Assembly: GCA_015060255.1 (NCBI GenBank)
Contig: SUYV01000013.1
Location: 1 to 43,950 of the forward strand
Reading direction: 5' to 3'
Origin: Bacteroidales bacterium
Lineage (GTDB): Bacteria; Bacteroidota; Bacteroidia; Bacteroidales; UBA932
Length of the DNA stretch: 43,950 nt
The notes below the pieces were generated by a model, which had not been told where the DNA came from, made no database searches, and saw only the letters and a program-made list of their open reading frames with translations. The translations under genes and the position numbers were made by a program. This document shows, piece after piece, positions 8,809-16,658 of the stretch. Every line of letters begins with the position of its first letter. Within the stretch, counting starts at the first letter, position 1.

Positions 8809-9891
8809 TTACTCGATGATTCTTCCTCCTCTTGGCTTGATCTCGGTGTCAGGAGCCTTGATGGTCATCCTGTTTTCGATCAGGTCGTCGTAATCCGCAC
8901 GGCGGTTATATATATCTATCGCAGTATAAATAGCAGCCTTCATGGATCGAGGATCGGCAAGGTCACGTCCTGCCATTTCGTAGGCAGTGCCATGATCCGG
9001 CGAAGTGCGCACGATCGGCAGGCCGGCGGTAAAGTTCACGCCGTCCTCGAATGCAATGGCCTTGAACGGGGTAAGACCCTGGTCGTGATACATTGCCAGT
9101 ACCGCATCGTATTTCGCATAGTTTGCAAGCCCGAAGAATCCGTCAGGAGAGTATGGGCCGAAGGTCATTATGCCTTCCTCATTTGCAAGCTTGATCGCAG
9201 GAAGGATAATGCGCTGCTCCTCATCACCGAGAAGTCCTCCGTCACCGCAGTGAGGATTGAGTCCGAGAACCGCAATCTTCGGCGCATCAATGCCGAAATC
9301 CCTCTGGAGTGATGCCTTCATAAGCCTCAGTTTTCCAAGGATCTTTTCCGTAGTGACAGCATCAGGGACATCCTTTAACTGGATATGTCCGGTAACCACG
9401 CCCACCTTGAGTCTGTCGCATACCATGATCATCGCAACATCATCCACACCGAACTTCTTCTCAAGATACTCGGTGTGGCCTGTATATCCGAATCCCTCAT
9501 CAGCCATCGCCCGCTTGTTGAACGGTGCTGTGACAAGAACATCTATATAGCCGGCCTGAATATCCTCTACCGCCCTCTCAAGAGCAGTCATTGCAGCCTT
9601 CGCTGACTCAGGTGTAGGCTGTCCAGGCTCCACAAACACGTTTTCAGGAAGGCAGTTGACGATATTTACCCTCTTCTGATGAACGTCCTTCGCCGAGTTT
9701 ATGACATTGGTATTTATCTGCTCAAGATTATGTATATGCTTCTTGTAGAATCCGAATATCTTTGATGATCCATAGATCACAGGTGTACAGATATCGAGCA
9801 TCCTCTCGTCTGCCAGCGCCTTGATGATCACCTCATAACTGATGCCGTTCCCGTCGCCCTGAGTGATGCCGACTATAAGTTTTCTTGCCAT
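8809..9891 (-). CDS. pdxA: 4-hydroxythreonine-4-phosphate dehydrogenase
   Basis: PdxA oxidises 4-phospho-hydroxy-L-threonine in the DXP-dependent route to pyridoxal phosphate. The 360-residue product starts with GITQGDGNGISYEVIIKAL, the Bacteroidetes form of the family N-terminus. The three metal-binding histidines are recognisable in TGHTEYL, NPHCGDGG and MYHDQGLTPFK. The C-terminal TSPDHGTAYEMAG segment is also family-typical. It is the first gene of a minus-strand operon and is preceded by a TATATTTG -7 box at 9937-9930. Confidence 0.96.
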   Translation of the reverse strand: MARKLIVGITQGDGNGISYEVIIKALADERMLDICTPVIYGSSKIFGFYKKHIHNLEQINTNVINSAKDVHQKRVNIVNCLPENVFVEPGQPTPESAKAAMTALERAVEDIQAGYIDVLVTAPFNKRAMADEGFGYTGHTEYLEKKFGVDDVAMIMVCDRLKVGVVTGHIQLKDVPDAVTTEKILGKLRLMKASLQRDFGIDAPKIAVLGLNPHCGDGGLLGDEEQRIILPAIKLANEEGIMTFGPYSPDGFFGLANYAKYDAVLAMYHDQGLTPFKAIAFEDGVNFTAGLPIVRTSPDHGTAYEMAGRDLADPRSMKAAIYTAIDIYNRRADYDDLIENRMTIKAPDTEIKPRGGRIIE

Positions 9892-9929
9892 TATCTTTCG
9901 AATTTATCTTTTTACCATATATTAACTCG

Positions 9930-9967
9930 CAAATATACTAAAAGTCTTTTGAAATTTTGTATATTTG
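9930..9967. promoter_or_regulatory. Divergent promoters for pdxA and recG
   Basis: Two TATATTTG boxes face away from each other: 9937-9930 on the minus strand for pdxA and 9960-9967 on the plus strand for recG. Neither has a clear TTTG upstream. The plus-strand box overlaps a TTG at 9965 that is in frame with recG, which argues against that codon being the true start. Confidence 0.55.
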
Positions 9968-9997
9968 CCTTGCTTTGGCACAATTAGTTATTCTTTT

Positions 9998-12103
9998 ATG
10001 GGACACACCGGTTCAGATATGGAGGTGCAGTTTCTTCCGGGAGTAGGCCCCAAAAGGGCGGAGCTTCTACGCAAGGAACTGGGCGTCAGCACTGTAGGAG
10101 AACTTCTGAGGCTGTATCCATTCCGATACATCGACAGAAGTTCCTTCGTCAGGATTGCCGATGCACGTCCCGACATGGCATACATACAGATCCGTGCCAA
10201 GGTGATGAGGGCTGAGATAATCGACCGCAAGAGGCTGAGCGTATGGATTTCCGACGGAAGCGGCGAGATGGAGACCGTGTTCTTCAAGGGCATCAGATGG
10301 ATGACCGAAAAATTGAAACCGGGAGCTGAATTCGTATTTTTCGGCAAGCCTGCATCTTTCAACGGACGCATCAACATGGTTCATCCAGAAGTGGATCCTA
10401 CACCTGCAGACAATACGGCATCAGCAGGAGGAAGCATGACAGGAGTCTATCCAAGCACGGAAAAGCTGAAGAATGCAGGAATAACAGGCAAGGTAATGAA
10501 CCGAATAATGGAAGCTGCTCTGGAAAGAGGACTGCAGGCTGAGAAAGAGACGATGCCTGAGCATCTGATAAGGCAGTACGGACTTGTCCCCCTCCACTTT
10601 GCAATAAGGAACATCCACTTTCCGAGAGATCTGAACGCACTGGAAAAATCGAGATACAGACTGAAGTTCGAAGAGCTGTTCTTCCTCCAGCTATCGCTTC
10701 TGAAGCAGAGATACGTTCGCAGCAGGAGCGCGCAAGGCATTCCTATGCCGAGAGTCGGAGACGCCTTCAACAAATGCTACGAGGCACTTCCATTTCCTCT
10801 GACCGGAGCTCAGAAAAGAGTGATAACTGAAATCCGCAACGACATGAAGAGCGGACATCAGATGAACCGCCTTCTGCAAGGGGATGTAGGCAGCGGAAAG
10901 ACCATGGTAGCGGTACTTACCGCATTGATAGCCATAGGAAACGGATTCCAGGCATGCATAATGGCTCCGACGGAGGTTCTGGCACAGCAGCATTACAAGA
11001 ACATACAGAAATTCCTGGCTCCGACCGGCGTCAGGTCAGCCTTGCTTACCGGAAGTACAAAGATGTCAGAAAGACGTGAAATCCATTCCGGGCTGGAAGA
11101 CGGAAGCATCGGAATCATTGTCGGCACGCATGCTCTCATAGAGGACAATGTCATTTTCCGCAATCTCGGTCTGGCCATAATCGACGAACAGCACAGATTC
11201 GGTGTGGAACAGAGGTCCAGACTATGGAGGAAAGCATCATGCGGAGCCCCTCCGCATGTACTGGTAATGACAGCCACACCTATCCCAAGAACGCTTGCGA
11301 TGACGTTATACGGAGACCTGGACGTATCGGTAATAGACGAACTTCCTCCAGGACGTAAACCCGTGCAGACGATTCATGCAACGGAAGGCAAAAGACCTGC
11401 CTTGTACAAGTTCATGAAGGACCAGATAGCCTTGGGAAGGCAGATATTCGTCGTCTACCCCCTTATAAACGAGACGGAAAAACTTGATTATCAAAGTCTT
11501 GAAGCCGGAGCCGAAGATATTATGAGCAAGTTCCCTTTTCCGGATTACAAGACAGCGGTAGTTCATGGAAAGCAGCTCAACGATGTAAAGAAATTCAACA
11601 TGGATGCATTTGCCGCAGGCCGTGCGGACATATTGGTCGCGACATCCGTGATCGAAGTCGGAGTTGACGTGCCGAACGCTTCTGTAATGGTCATAGAAAG
11701 TGCCGAAAGATTCGGTCTGAGCCAGCTGCACCAGCTGCGCGGCCGAGTGGGGCGTGGAAGCGAGAAATCTTATTGCGTCCTCATGACAGGACACAGGCTG
11801 AGCAAGGAATCCAAGCACAGGATAGAATTGATGTGCGCTACGGAAAACGGATTCGAGCTGGCTGAGGAAGACATGAAGATGAGAGGCCCGGGAGACCTTG
11901 AAGGCACTCAGCAGAGCGGTCTGCCTATCACATTGAACATTGCCTCGCTCGCAAAGGATGGAATCATCCTCAATACTGCCAGAGACTGCGCAGATGCAGT
12001 CCTGAAGGAGGATCCGACCCTCGGGCTACTGAAGAATGCACAGCTTAGAGAAGAACTTTCCAAGGGAAAATATCAGATAAAGGATTATAGCAAGATCAGT
12101 TAA
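9998..12103 (+). CDS. recG: ATP-dependent DNA helicase RecG
   Basis: RecG remodels stalled replication forks and recombination junctions. The protein has an N-terminal helix-hairpin-helix/wedge region (LPGVGPKRAELLRKEL; OB-fold YIQIRAKVMRAEII), then two helicase domains with Walker A GDVGSGKTMVAV, Walker B IIDEQHRFGVEQR, VMTATPIPRTLAMT and motif VI QLRGRVGRG, and the family C-terminal region (EEDMKMRGPGDLEGTQQSG). Length from this start is 701 residues, normal for the family. The first ATG after the -7 box is used here; ATG 10019 (MEVQFLPG) is also plausible. An in-frame TTG at 9965 lies inside the promoter. It is followed two bases later by the WYL gene. Confidence 0.96.
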   Translation: MGHTGSDMEVQFLPGVGPKRAELLRKELGVSTVGELLRLYPFRYIDRSSFVRIADARPDMAYIQIRAKVMRAEIIDRKRLSVWISDGSGEMETVFFKGIRWMTEKLKPGAEFVFFGKPASFNGRINMVHPEVDPTPADNTASAGGSMTGVYPSTEKLKNAGITGKVMNRIMEAALERGLQAEKETMPEHLIRQYGLVPLHFAIRNIHFPRDLNALEKSRYRLKFEELFFLQLSLLKQRYVRSRSAQGIPMPRVGDAFNKCYEALPFPLTGAQKRVITEIRNDMKSGHQMNRLLQGDVGSGKTMVAVLTALIAIGNGFQACIMAPTEVLAQQHYKNIQKFLAPTGVRSALLTGSTKMSERREIHSGLEDGSIGIIVGTHALIEDNVIFRNLGLAIIDEQHRFGVEQRSRLWRKASCGAPPHVLVMTATPIPRTLAMTLYGDLDVSVIDELPPGRKPVQTIHATEGKRPALYKFMKDQIALGRQIFVVYPLINETEKLDYQSLEAGAEDIMSKFPFPDYKTAVVHGKQLNDVKKFNMDAFAAGRADILVATSVIEVGVDVPNASVMVIESAERFGLSQLHQLRGRVGRGSEKSYCVLMTGHRLSKESKHRIELMCATENGFELAEEDMKMRGPGDLEGTQQSGLPITLNIASLAKDGIILNTARDCADAVLKEDPTLGLLKNAQLREELSKGKYQIKDYSKIS

Positions 12104-12105
12104 AT

Positions 12106-13008
12106 ATGGTAACGGAATTATTGCAGAAATACATCTGGCTGGTAAACACATTCATCCGCGCGGGAGAACGTGGCCTCAGCCTGACTGAGATCACTGACAA
12201 ATGGGAAGACAGGTTCAGCACGCCATACTCGAGAAGAACATTCAACAATCACCGAGAGGCGGTCGAAGAAGTATTCGGAATCAGGATCGAATGCGATAGA
12301 AGCACGAACAGATATTTCGTCGGATACTCACAGGACGTCTCTGATGAGAATGCGGAAAACGCCTGGCTTATAAACACATTCACAGTCAACAACATTCTCC
12401 GTCTCAGCAAGGAAAGGCTTTCCGGAAGGGTGTCGGTGGAAGACATTCCGTCGGGGCACAGACATCTTACCAGCGTGATGGAGGCGATGACAGAAAACGT
12501 AGAGATCACAATCACCTACCAGAAATACACCAGTTCCAGCGAGAACAGCTATACATTGCGTCCATATGCAGTCAAGGAGCACGCCAAAAGATGGTACATT
12601 CTCGCATATTGCGTAGAAAGGAAGGCAATGAGAGTATACGGACTGGACAGGATCAGGAACCTATCGCTCACGGCAAAGAAATTCAAGATGCCTCATGACT
12701 TCGATGTCGACGCTGAGTTCGCGACAAGTTTCGGAATATACATAACTGATGAAAAGCCGAAGACCATACGGTTCAGGGTGTCGGAAACCGAAGCAAAGTT
12801 CATAAGAGACCTTCCGATACATAGAAGCCAGGCAGAGGAAGGACATGACGACAAAGGAGTGATTTTCAACATATTCGTATGTATGGACGACAACCTCATC
12901 ATGGAGTTCTGCAAATACGGAAGCAGGCTTGAGGTACTGTCTCCTTCCGAGGTGAGAAATGCCGTTGCGGAGCAGCTTGAATCAGCATGCAGGATATACA
13001 GAGACTAA
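12106..13008 (+). CDS. WYL-domain transcriptional regulator
   Basis: A 300-residue DNA-binding protein with an N-terminal helix-turn-helix region (about residues 1-65, with GLSLTEITDKW and SRRTFNNHREAVEE) and a WYL domain (about 120-215) containing TLRPYAVKEHAKRWYILAY and YGLDRIRNLSLT. WYL domains bind nucleic acid or nucleotide ligands, and such regulators often control DNA-damage or phage-defence functions. Its ATG comes two bases after the recG stop, so it is co-transcribed with recG. The C-terminal part (about 225-300) resembles the usual WYL C-terminal extension. Target genes cannot be inferred. Confidence 0.88.
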   Translation: MVTELLQKYIWLVNTFIRAGERGLSLTEITDKWEDRFSTPYSRRTFNNHREAVEEVFGIRIECDRSTNRYFVGYSQDVSDENAENAWLINTFTVNNILRLSKERLSGRVSVEDIPSGHRHLTSVMEAMTENVEITITYQKYTSSSENSYTLRPYAVKEHAKRWYILAYCVERKAMRVYGLDRIRNLSLTAKKFKMPHDFDVDAEFATSFGIYITDEKPKTIRFRVSETEAKFIRDLPIHRSQAEEGHDDKGVIFNIFVCMDDNLIMEFCKYGSRLEVLSPSEVRNAVAEQLESACRIYRD

Positions 13009-13023
13009 CAGAATAAAAACAAT

Positions 13024-15339
13024 ATGAAGACATCAGGAAGGATTGCATCATTCTGCACTCTCGCAGTTTTGGCAATCGGAATAATCATCTTTATGAAAAA
13101 GGGAGAAGACACAATCAACAGCGAAGGCTACATCGGAAGAAGCGACATAAGCATCACCGACGGCCACATGACTCCCGAGGCTCTCCTGGCTTTCGGAAGA
13201 CTCTCGGATCCACAGGTATCTCCTGACGGAAGCAAGGTGCTTTACGGTGTAAGCTACACCTCTGCAAACGAGAACAGAAGCGTACGTAATCTGTTCATAT
13301 GCAACCTGGACGGCTCTGACAACCAGCAGCTTACAAAATCAGGCAAGAGTATCTCGAACGCACGTTGGAGCAGTGACGGCAAAAGCATCGCCTTCATTAT
13401 GGGTGGTCAGATCTGGACAGCTGGGATCACATGCAAAAACGGCACATGGTCACTCAGGAAGCCTAAGCAGATCAGCGAGATTCCTAACGGTGTAGGAGAA
13501 TTCAAGATATCTCCCGACCAGAAGAAGATCATGTACGTAAGCTATGTCAAGAGTCATGTAAAGTCCCCTTCCGACTGCTATCAGGATCTCGACAAGGCGA
13601 CTGCATATACTACAGATGACCTGATGTATCGCCATTGGGACCATACTGTGATGGAAATCCCTCATACATTCATTGCCGGATTCAGCTTCGGTCAGGAGGA
13701 GAAATCACTGACACCTGAGAAAGCTACAGACATCCTGGCAGGCGAAAGCGGTCTTTACGAGCTTCCGACAGAACCTTTCGGCGGCATCGAGCAGCTGGAC
13801 TGGAGTCCGGACAGCAGGTACATCGCATATTCATGCCGCAAGCTGGAGGGCAAGAAGTATGCATTCTCGACAAACACAGAGATATACATATATAATATAG
13901 AGACCGGCGAAGCCAGCGTGATAGACATGAAGGGCGGATATGACACCGATCCTGTATGGAGTCCTGACGGAAGCAAGATCGCCTGGATCAGCATGGGCAG
14001 AGACGGCTATGAGGCTGATAAGCAGAGGCTTATGGTCGCATACATTGACTGGACTGAAGGCACTCCGAAGGTATGGGGCATTACAGATGTGACCGGAGAC
14101 TTCAAATATAATGCAGCCGGACCTTCATGGTCTGAGGATTCAAAGAACATTTACTTCAATTCTCTTGCAGAAGGCCTCCAGGGCATATTTGTAGCGAAAG
14201 GTCCGGAGTTCAATGTGCCTGTCGGAGCGATGGCAAAGCCTGCCCCATGGAAGATAGAAAGACTGACAGAAGAGGACAGGTGGAATGATTTCGGCACACC
14301 TTATCATATAGAAGAGAATGAAGAGGGCGTCACCATGTACACCACATGGTGCAGCATGGACTTCCCTACCGAGCTCGTAGCCATAAAGTGCACAGAAACC
14401 GGCAACGAATACATTCCGGTTACAGACGAGAACGGACATATCCTCTCACAGCTCGCAGAGCATGAGACCGAGGCGAGATGGCTGGAGACAGTGGACGGCA
14501 AGCAGATGCTCACATGGGTGCTATACCCTCCTCACTTCGACCCGACCAAGACATATCCGGGCATCACAATATGCCTCGGCGGACCTCAGGGCACGTTGAG
14601 CCAGGGCTGGTCATACAGATGGAACTATCGTCTGATGGCGGCGCAGGGCTATGTAGTCGTGCTTCCTAACAGGCGCGGAACCACAGCTTTCGGCCAGGAT
14701 TGGACAGAGCAGATATCGGGAGACTATCCTGGTCTTAACATGCAGGACTATCTGGTTGCTGCAAAGACCGTAAAGTCGGAGCCGTATGTGGGAAAGATGG
14801 CAGCTTGCGGAGCAAGCTACGGAGGATATTCGGTATATTACCTCTGCGGAACGCATGGGGACGTGTTTGACGCATTCATAGCACACGCCGGCATTTTCAA
14901 TGAGGAACATATGTATATGACTACCGAAGAAATGTGGTTCCCTAACTTCGACAACGGCGGTCTCCATACTGCAGTCATTGATCCTCGCGTAGGTACACCT
15001 GACGGTCCTGTCGGCCCGGCCGGTGACGGCGTGACCTTCGGCGGCATCAAGCAGGGCGGCTCTCCTTGGAGCAGCGAGCCTAAGGCGGTCCGCCACTACG
15101 AGCTGTCGCCTCACAAGCTCGTCACGAAGTGGCATACGCCGCTGATGGTGATTCATGGTGGAATGGACTACAGAGTGCCTGTAGACCAGGGGATGGCGGC
15201 TTACAACGCCGCACAGATGATGGGAGTTCCGTCAAGACTCCTGATATTCCCTGACGAGAACCACTGGATACTCAAGCCACAGAATGCCTTGATGTGGCAC
15301 AGGGAGTATTTCAGATGGCTAGACACCTGGTGCAAGTGA
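13024..15339 (+). CDS. S9-family serine peptidase (prolyl oligopeptidase type)
   Basis: A 771-residue S9 (dipeptidyl-peptidase / acylaminoacyl-peptidase-like) enzyme that trims peptides, often after Pro or Ala. It has an N-terminal hydrophobic anchor (about residues 8-24). A beta-propeller follows with repeated SPDG and SDGK blades (QVSPDGSKVLYG, RWSSDGKSIAF, DWSPDSRYIAY, VWSPDGSKIAW). The C-terminal alpha/beta-hydrolase domain has the triad S598 (GASYGGYS), D715 (GGMDYRVP) and H747 (ENHW). The anchor suggests a periplasmic enzyme tethered to the inner membrane. It lies 15 bases after the WYL gene and may share the recG message. A weak hairpin without a good T run follows the stop codon. Confidence 0.93.
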   Translation: MKTSGRIASFCTLAVLAIGIIIFMKKGEDTINSEGYIGRSDISITDGHMTPEALLAFGRLSDPQVSPDGSKVLYGVSYTSANENRSVRNLFICNLDGSDNQQLTKSGKSISNARWSSDGKSIAFIMGGQIWTAGITCKNGTWSLRKPKQISEIPNGVGEFKISPDQKKIMYVSYVKSHVKSPSDCYQDLDKATAYTTDDLMYRHWDHTVMEIPHTFIAGFSFGQEEKSLTPEKATDILAGESGLYELPTEPFGGIEQLDWSPDSRYIAYSCRKLEGKKYAFSTNTEIYIYNIETGEASVIDMKGGYDTDPVWSPDGSKIAWISMGRDGYEADKQRLMVAYIDWTEGTPKVWGITDVTGDFKYNAAGPSWSEDSKNIYFNSLAEGLQGIFVAKGPEFNVPVGAMAKPAPWKIERLTEEDRWNDFGTPYHIEENEEGVTMYTTWCSMDFPTELVAIKCTETGNEYIPVTDENGHILSQLAEHETEARWLETVDGKQMLTWVLYPPHFDPTKTYPGITICLGGPQGTLSQGWSYRWNYRLMAAQGYVVVLPNRRGTTAFGQDWTEQISGDYPGLNMQDYLVAAKTVKSEPYVGKMAACGASYGGYSVYYLCGTHGDVFDAFIAHAGIFNEEHMYMTTEEMWFPNFDNGGLHTAVIDPRVGTPDGPVGPAGDGVTFGGIKQGGSPWSSEPKAVRHYELSPHKLVTKWHTPLMVIHGGMDYRVPVDQGMAAYNAAQMMGVPSRLLIFPDENHWILKPQNALMWHREYFRWLDTWCK

Positions 15340-15348
15340 TGAAGGGGC

Positions 15349-15492
15349 TTAATGCTCCTTCTCTTCTGTTATAAGGAAAGCTGTGGCATAACATATGCCC
15401 ATGGTTACAAAGTAACGCCAAGTACCCAGAAGTGCTACAATGAGAAAGATTGTCCCAAGCACTACACAAAGACAAGTACAAACCTTTTCCAT
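15349..15492 (-). CDS. Putative small membrane protein (47 aa)
   Basis: A short open frame starts at ATG 15492 and ends at TAA 15349-15351 on the minus strand. The product begins MEKVCTCLCVVLG and has one long hydrophobic stretch, about residues 8-23, then TWRYFVTMG, a second hydrophobic stretch of about 31-41, and a charged tail ITEEKEH. This hydrophobic core with an acidic end is typical of a small inner-membrane protein. It is convergent with the S9 peptidase gene, ending 10 bases past that gene's stop. No clear -7 box is seen. The rest of the non-coding stretch 15340-15724 is AT-rich promoter DNA. No family is recognised. Confidence 0.5.
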   Translation of the reverse strand: MEKVCTCLCVVLGTIFLIVALLGTWRYFVTMGICYATAFLITEEKEH

Positions 15493-15602
15493 AAAACACA
15501 CAATTTGTTATAAAACCACTTCAATTATTACACTAACAAGACAATTTCATTGCAAATAGTGAAAAAATCACAAGATTTTTAGCACATTTAATATATATGT
15601 CG

Positions 15603-15719
15603 TATATTTGTCTCGCATTTATGTGAAACACATTGCAAATATAACACCTGTTTTGTAATATCAAACAAAAATTGTAATAATTTTAATAACTTTTTTAGTG
15701 TATTTCTGAACTAAATTTG
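15603..15719 (+). promoter_or_regulatory. Two candidate promoters of the S24-like regulator
   Basis: TATATTTG at 15603-15610 and TAAATTTG at 15712-15719 both match the Bacteroidetes -7 box. The second ends only five bases before the ATG at 15725, so its message would be leaderless or nearly so. The first would give a leader of about 110 bases. The surrounding region is very AT-rich, so chance matches are possible. Confidence 0.5.
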
Positions 15720-15724
15720 TATAA

Positions 15725-16402
15725 ATGACAGCAAAACTCATAGGAAACAAGATCAAAGAGTACTTTTCGGAGATCGGAATGTCCCAGATGGACGCCGCAA
15801 AAGTGCTCGATGTCCAACAGGCAGCTGTGAGCAATCAGCTTAACGGTAGACCCTTCGGTAAGAACTCAGCTGCCAAATGGAACAAGGCTTTCGGCTTCAG
15901 GATTAACTGGCTGCTTACAGGGGAAGGCCCAATGTTCGACACCAACGCCGCCCAGACACGGGAATACGATCTCGAAGATCATCCCGAACTTAATCACGAC
16001 GACTATATCCCGGTAATACCGGCAAGACTTTTCAGAGCTCCGGACATCAATATCTATGAGTATGTAATGAGCTCGAGCTCAGTGGAGAAGCTTCCTCCAG
16101 TACCACATTTCCAGAAGCACGAGCTGTTCGCCACCTGTCCCGGCGATGCAATGGCACCACGCCTCTGCAGAGGATACCTCCTCGCACTCAGAAGAATCTC
16201 TAGAGAAACGACTATCATCAACGGCGAGATCTATGTTGTAGACACAAAGTCGCAGGGAATGTTCCTCCGCAGACTGGTCGACAACGGTGAGAGCCTGACA
16301 TTCATAGCGGAAAACCAGCAGGACTTCCCTGACTTCGAACTTCCATACTCTGACGTCATAAACATCTTCAGAGTAGTCGGAGTCCTGATTCCGAACCTTT
16401 AA
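15725..16402 (+). CDS. HTH regulator with S24/LexA-like domain lacking catalytic residues
   Basis: A 225-residue repressor-like protein. Residues 1-65 form a helix-turn-helix domain (KIKEYFSEIGMSQMDAAKVL; QQAAVSNQLNG) of the XRE/CI type. Residues about 130-225 have the fold pattern of the LexA/UmuD S24 peptidase domain (FATCPGDAMAPRL, GEIYVVDT, GMFLRRLV, FRVVGVLI). The residue equal to the catalytic Ser of GDSM is Ala142, and the position of the catalytic Lys is Arg182, so self-cleavage is not expected. It probably binds DNA as a stable dimer and may act as a non-SOS regulator. It stands alone between a promoter region and a bidirectional terminator, and no phage genes are nearby. Confidence 0.87.
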   Translation: MTAKLIGNKIKEYFSEIGMSQMDAAKVLDVQQAAVSNQLNGRPFGKNSAAKWNKAFGFRINWLLTGEGPMFDTNAAQTREYDLEDHPELNHDDYIPVIPARLFRAPDINIYEYVMSSSSVEKLPPVPHFQKHELFATCPGDAMAPRLCRGYLLALRRISRETTIINGEIYVVDTKSQGMFLRRLVDNGESLTFIAENQQDFPDFELPYSDVINIFRVVGVLIPNL

Positions 16403-16410
16403 AAAACACA

Positions 16411-16439
16411 AAGCCAGAGCGAGTCGCCCTGGCTTTTTT
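16411..16439. terminator. Bidirectional terminator between S24-like gene and tRNA-Arg
   Basis: The stem AAGCCAG (16411-16417) pairs with CTGGCTT (16429-16435), with inner GCGA/TCGC pairing, and is followed by a T run on the plus strand. On the minus strand the hairpin is followed by TTTGTGTTTTTT, so it can also end the tRNA-Arg transcript that runs into it. Confidence 0.88.
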
Positions 16440-16441
16440 CG

Positions 16442-16513
16442 TACCCCCATGCGGAATCGAACCGCAACCGTCAGAACCGGAATCTGAAATTCTATCCATT
16501 AAACTATAGGGGC
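16442..16513 (-). tRNA. tRNA-Arg (anticodon CCG)
   Basis: Read on the minus strand this folds as a 72-base tRNA. The acceptor is GCCCCTA pairing with TGGGGGT using two G-U pairs. The D-arm region is AGTTTAATGGATAGAAT. The anticodon stem is TCAGA/TCTGA with loop TTCCGGT, giving anticodon CCG for Arg codon CGG. The T-arm is TGCGG-TTCGATT-CCGCA and the discriminator is A. CCA is not encoded and must be added after transcription. A TACATTTG -7 box lies 18 bases upstream. Confidence 0.93.
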
Positions 16514-16530
16514 TTTACCGGATCTGGATG

Positions 16531-16564
16531 CAAATGTAATCATTTTCGAGGATTTCGCCACAAA
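16531..16564 (-). promoter_or_regulatory. tRNA-Arg promoter
   Basis: On the minus strand TACATTTG (16538-16531) matches the -7 box. TTTG at 16564-16561 is a possible -33 box at 22 bases, slightly long. That TTTG is part of the left arm of a perfect 13-base inverted repeat. Confidence 0.55.
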
Positions 16565-16594
16565 ATAGCGCATCATTCCGCTTTGTGGCGAAAT
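16552..16594. repeat. Perfect 13-bp inverted repeat upstream of fabD and tRNA-Arg
   Basis: ATTTCGCCACAAA (16552-16564) is exactly complementary to TTTGTGGCGAAAT (16582-16594), with a 17-base spacer. No T run follows on either strand, so it is unlikely to be a terminator. It lies between two divergent promoters: its left arm covers the tRNA-Arg -33 region, and its right arm ends 27 bases before the fabD -7 box. A regulator-binding dyad or a small palindromic repeat element are both possible. Confidence 0.8.
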
Positions 16595-16620
16595 TATGGA
16601 GTTCGGTCAGCTGTTTTTTG

Positions 16621-16628
16621 TAATTTTG
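16621..16628 (+). promoter_or_regulatory. fabD -7 promoter box
   Basis: TAATTTTG fits TAnnTTTG and lies 31 bases before ATG 16659. No clear TTTG is present about 20 bases upstream. The box falls between the in-frame ATG at 16596 and the one at 16659, which supports the later start. Confidence 0.5.
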
Positions 16629-16658
16629 CATTGTACTACTAAACTATTATTGCTAAAA

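Noticed and set aside
9965..9997. TTG at 9965 as the recG start
   Set aside because: It lies inside the TATATTTG promoter box and adds residues that do not belong to the family N-terminus; ATG 9998 or 10019 fits better.
15341..15361. Hairpin after the S9 peptidase as a terminator
   Set aside because: GAAGGGGC can pair with GCTCCTTC with a G-T pair, but it is followed by TCTCTTCTG rather than a T run, so support is too weak for a feature.
15311..15499. 62-residue minus-strand frame at the end of the S9 peptidase gene
   Set aside because: It is in a different frame from the 47-residue membrane-like product and shows no hydrophobic core or signal; the smaller frame is more protein-like.
16596..16658. 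ATG at 16596 as the fabD start
   Set aside because: It precedes the -7 box and would add 21 residues before the well-known MKKAYVFPGQGSQ start.
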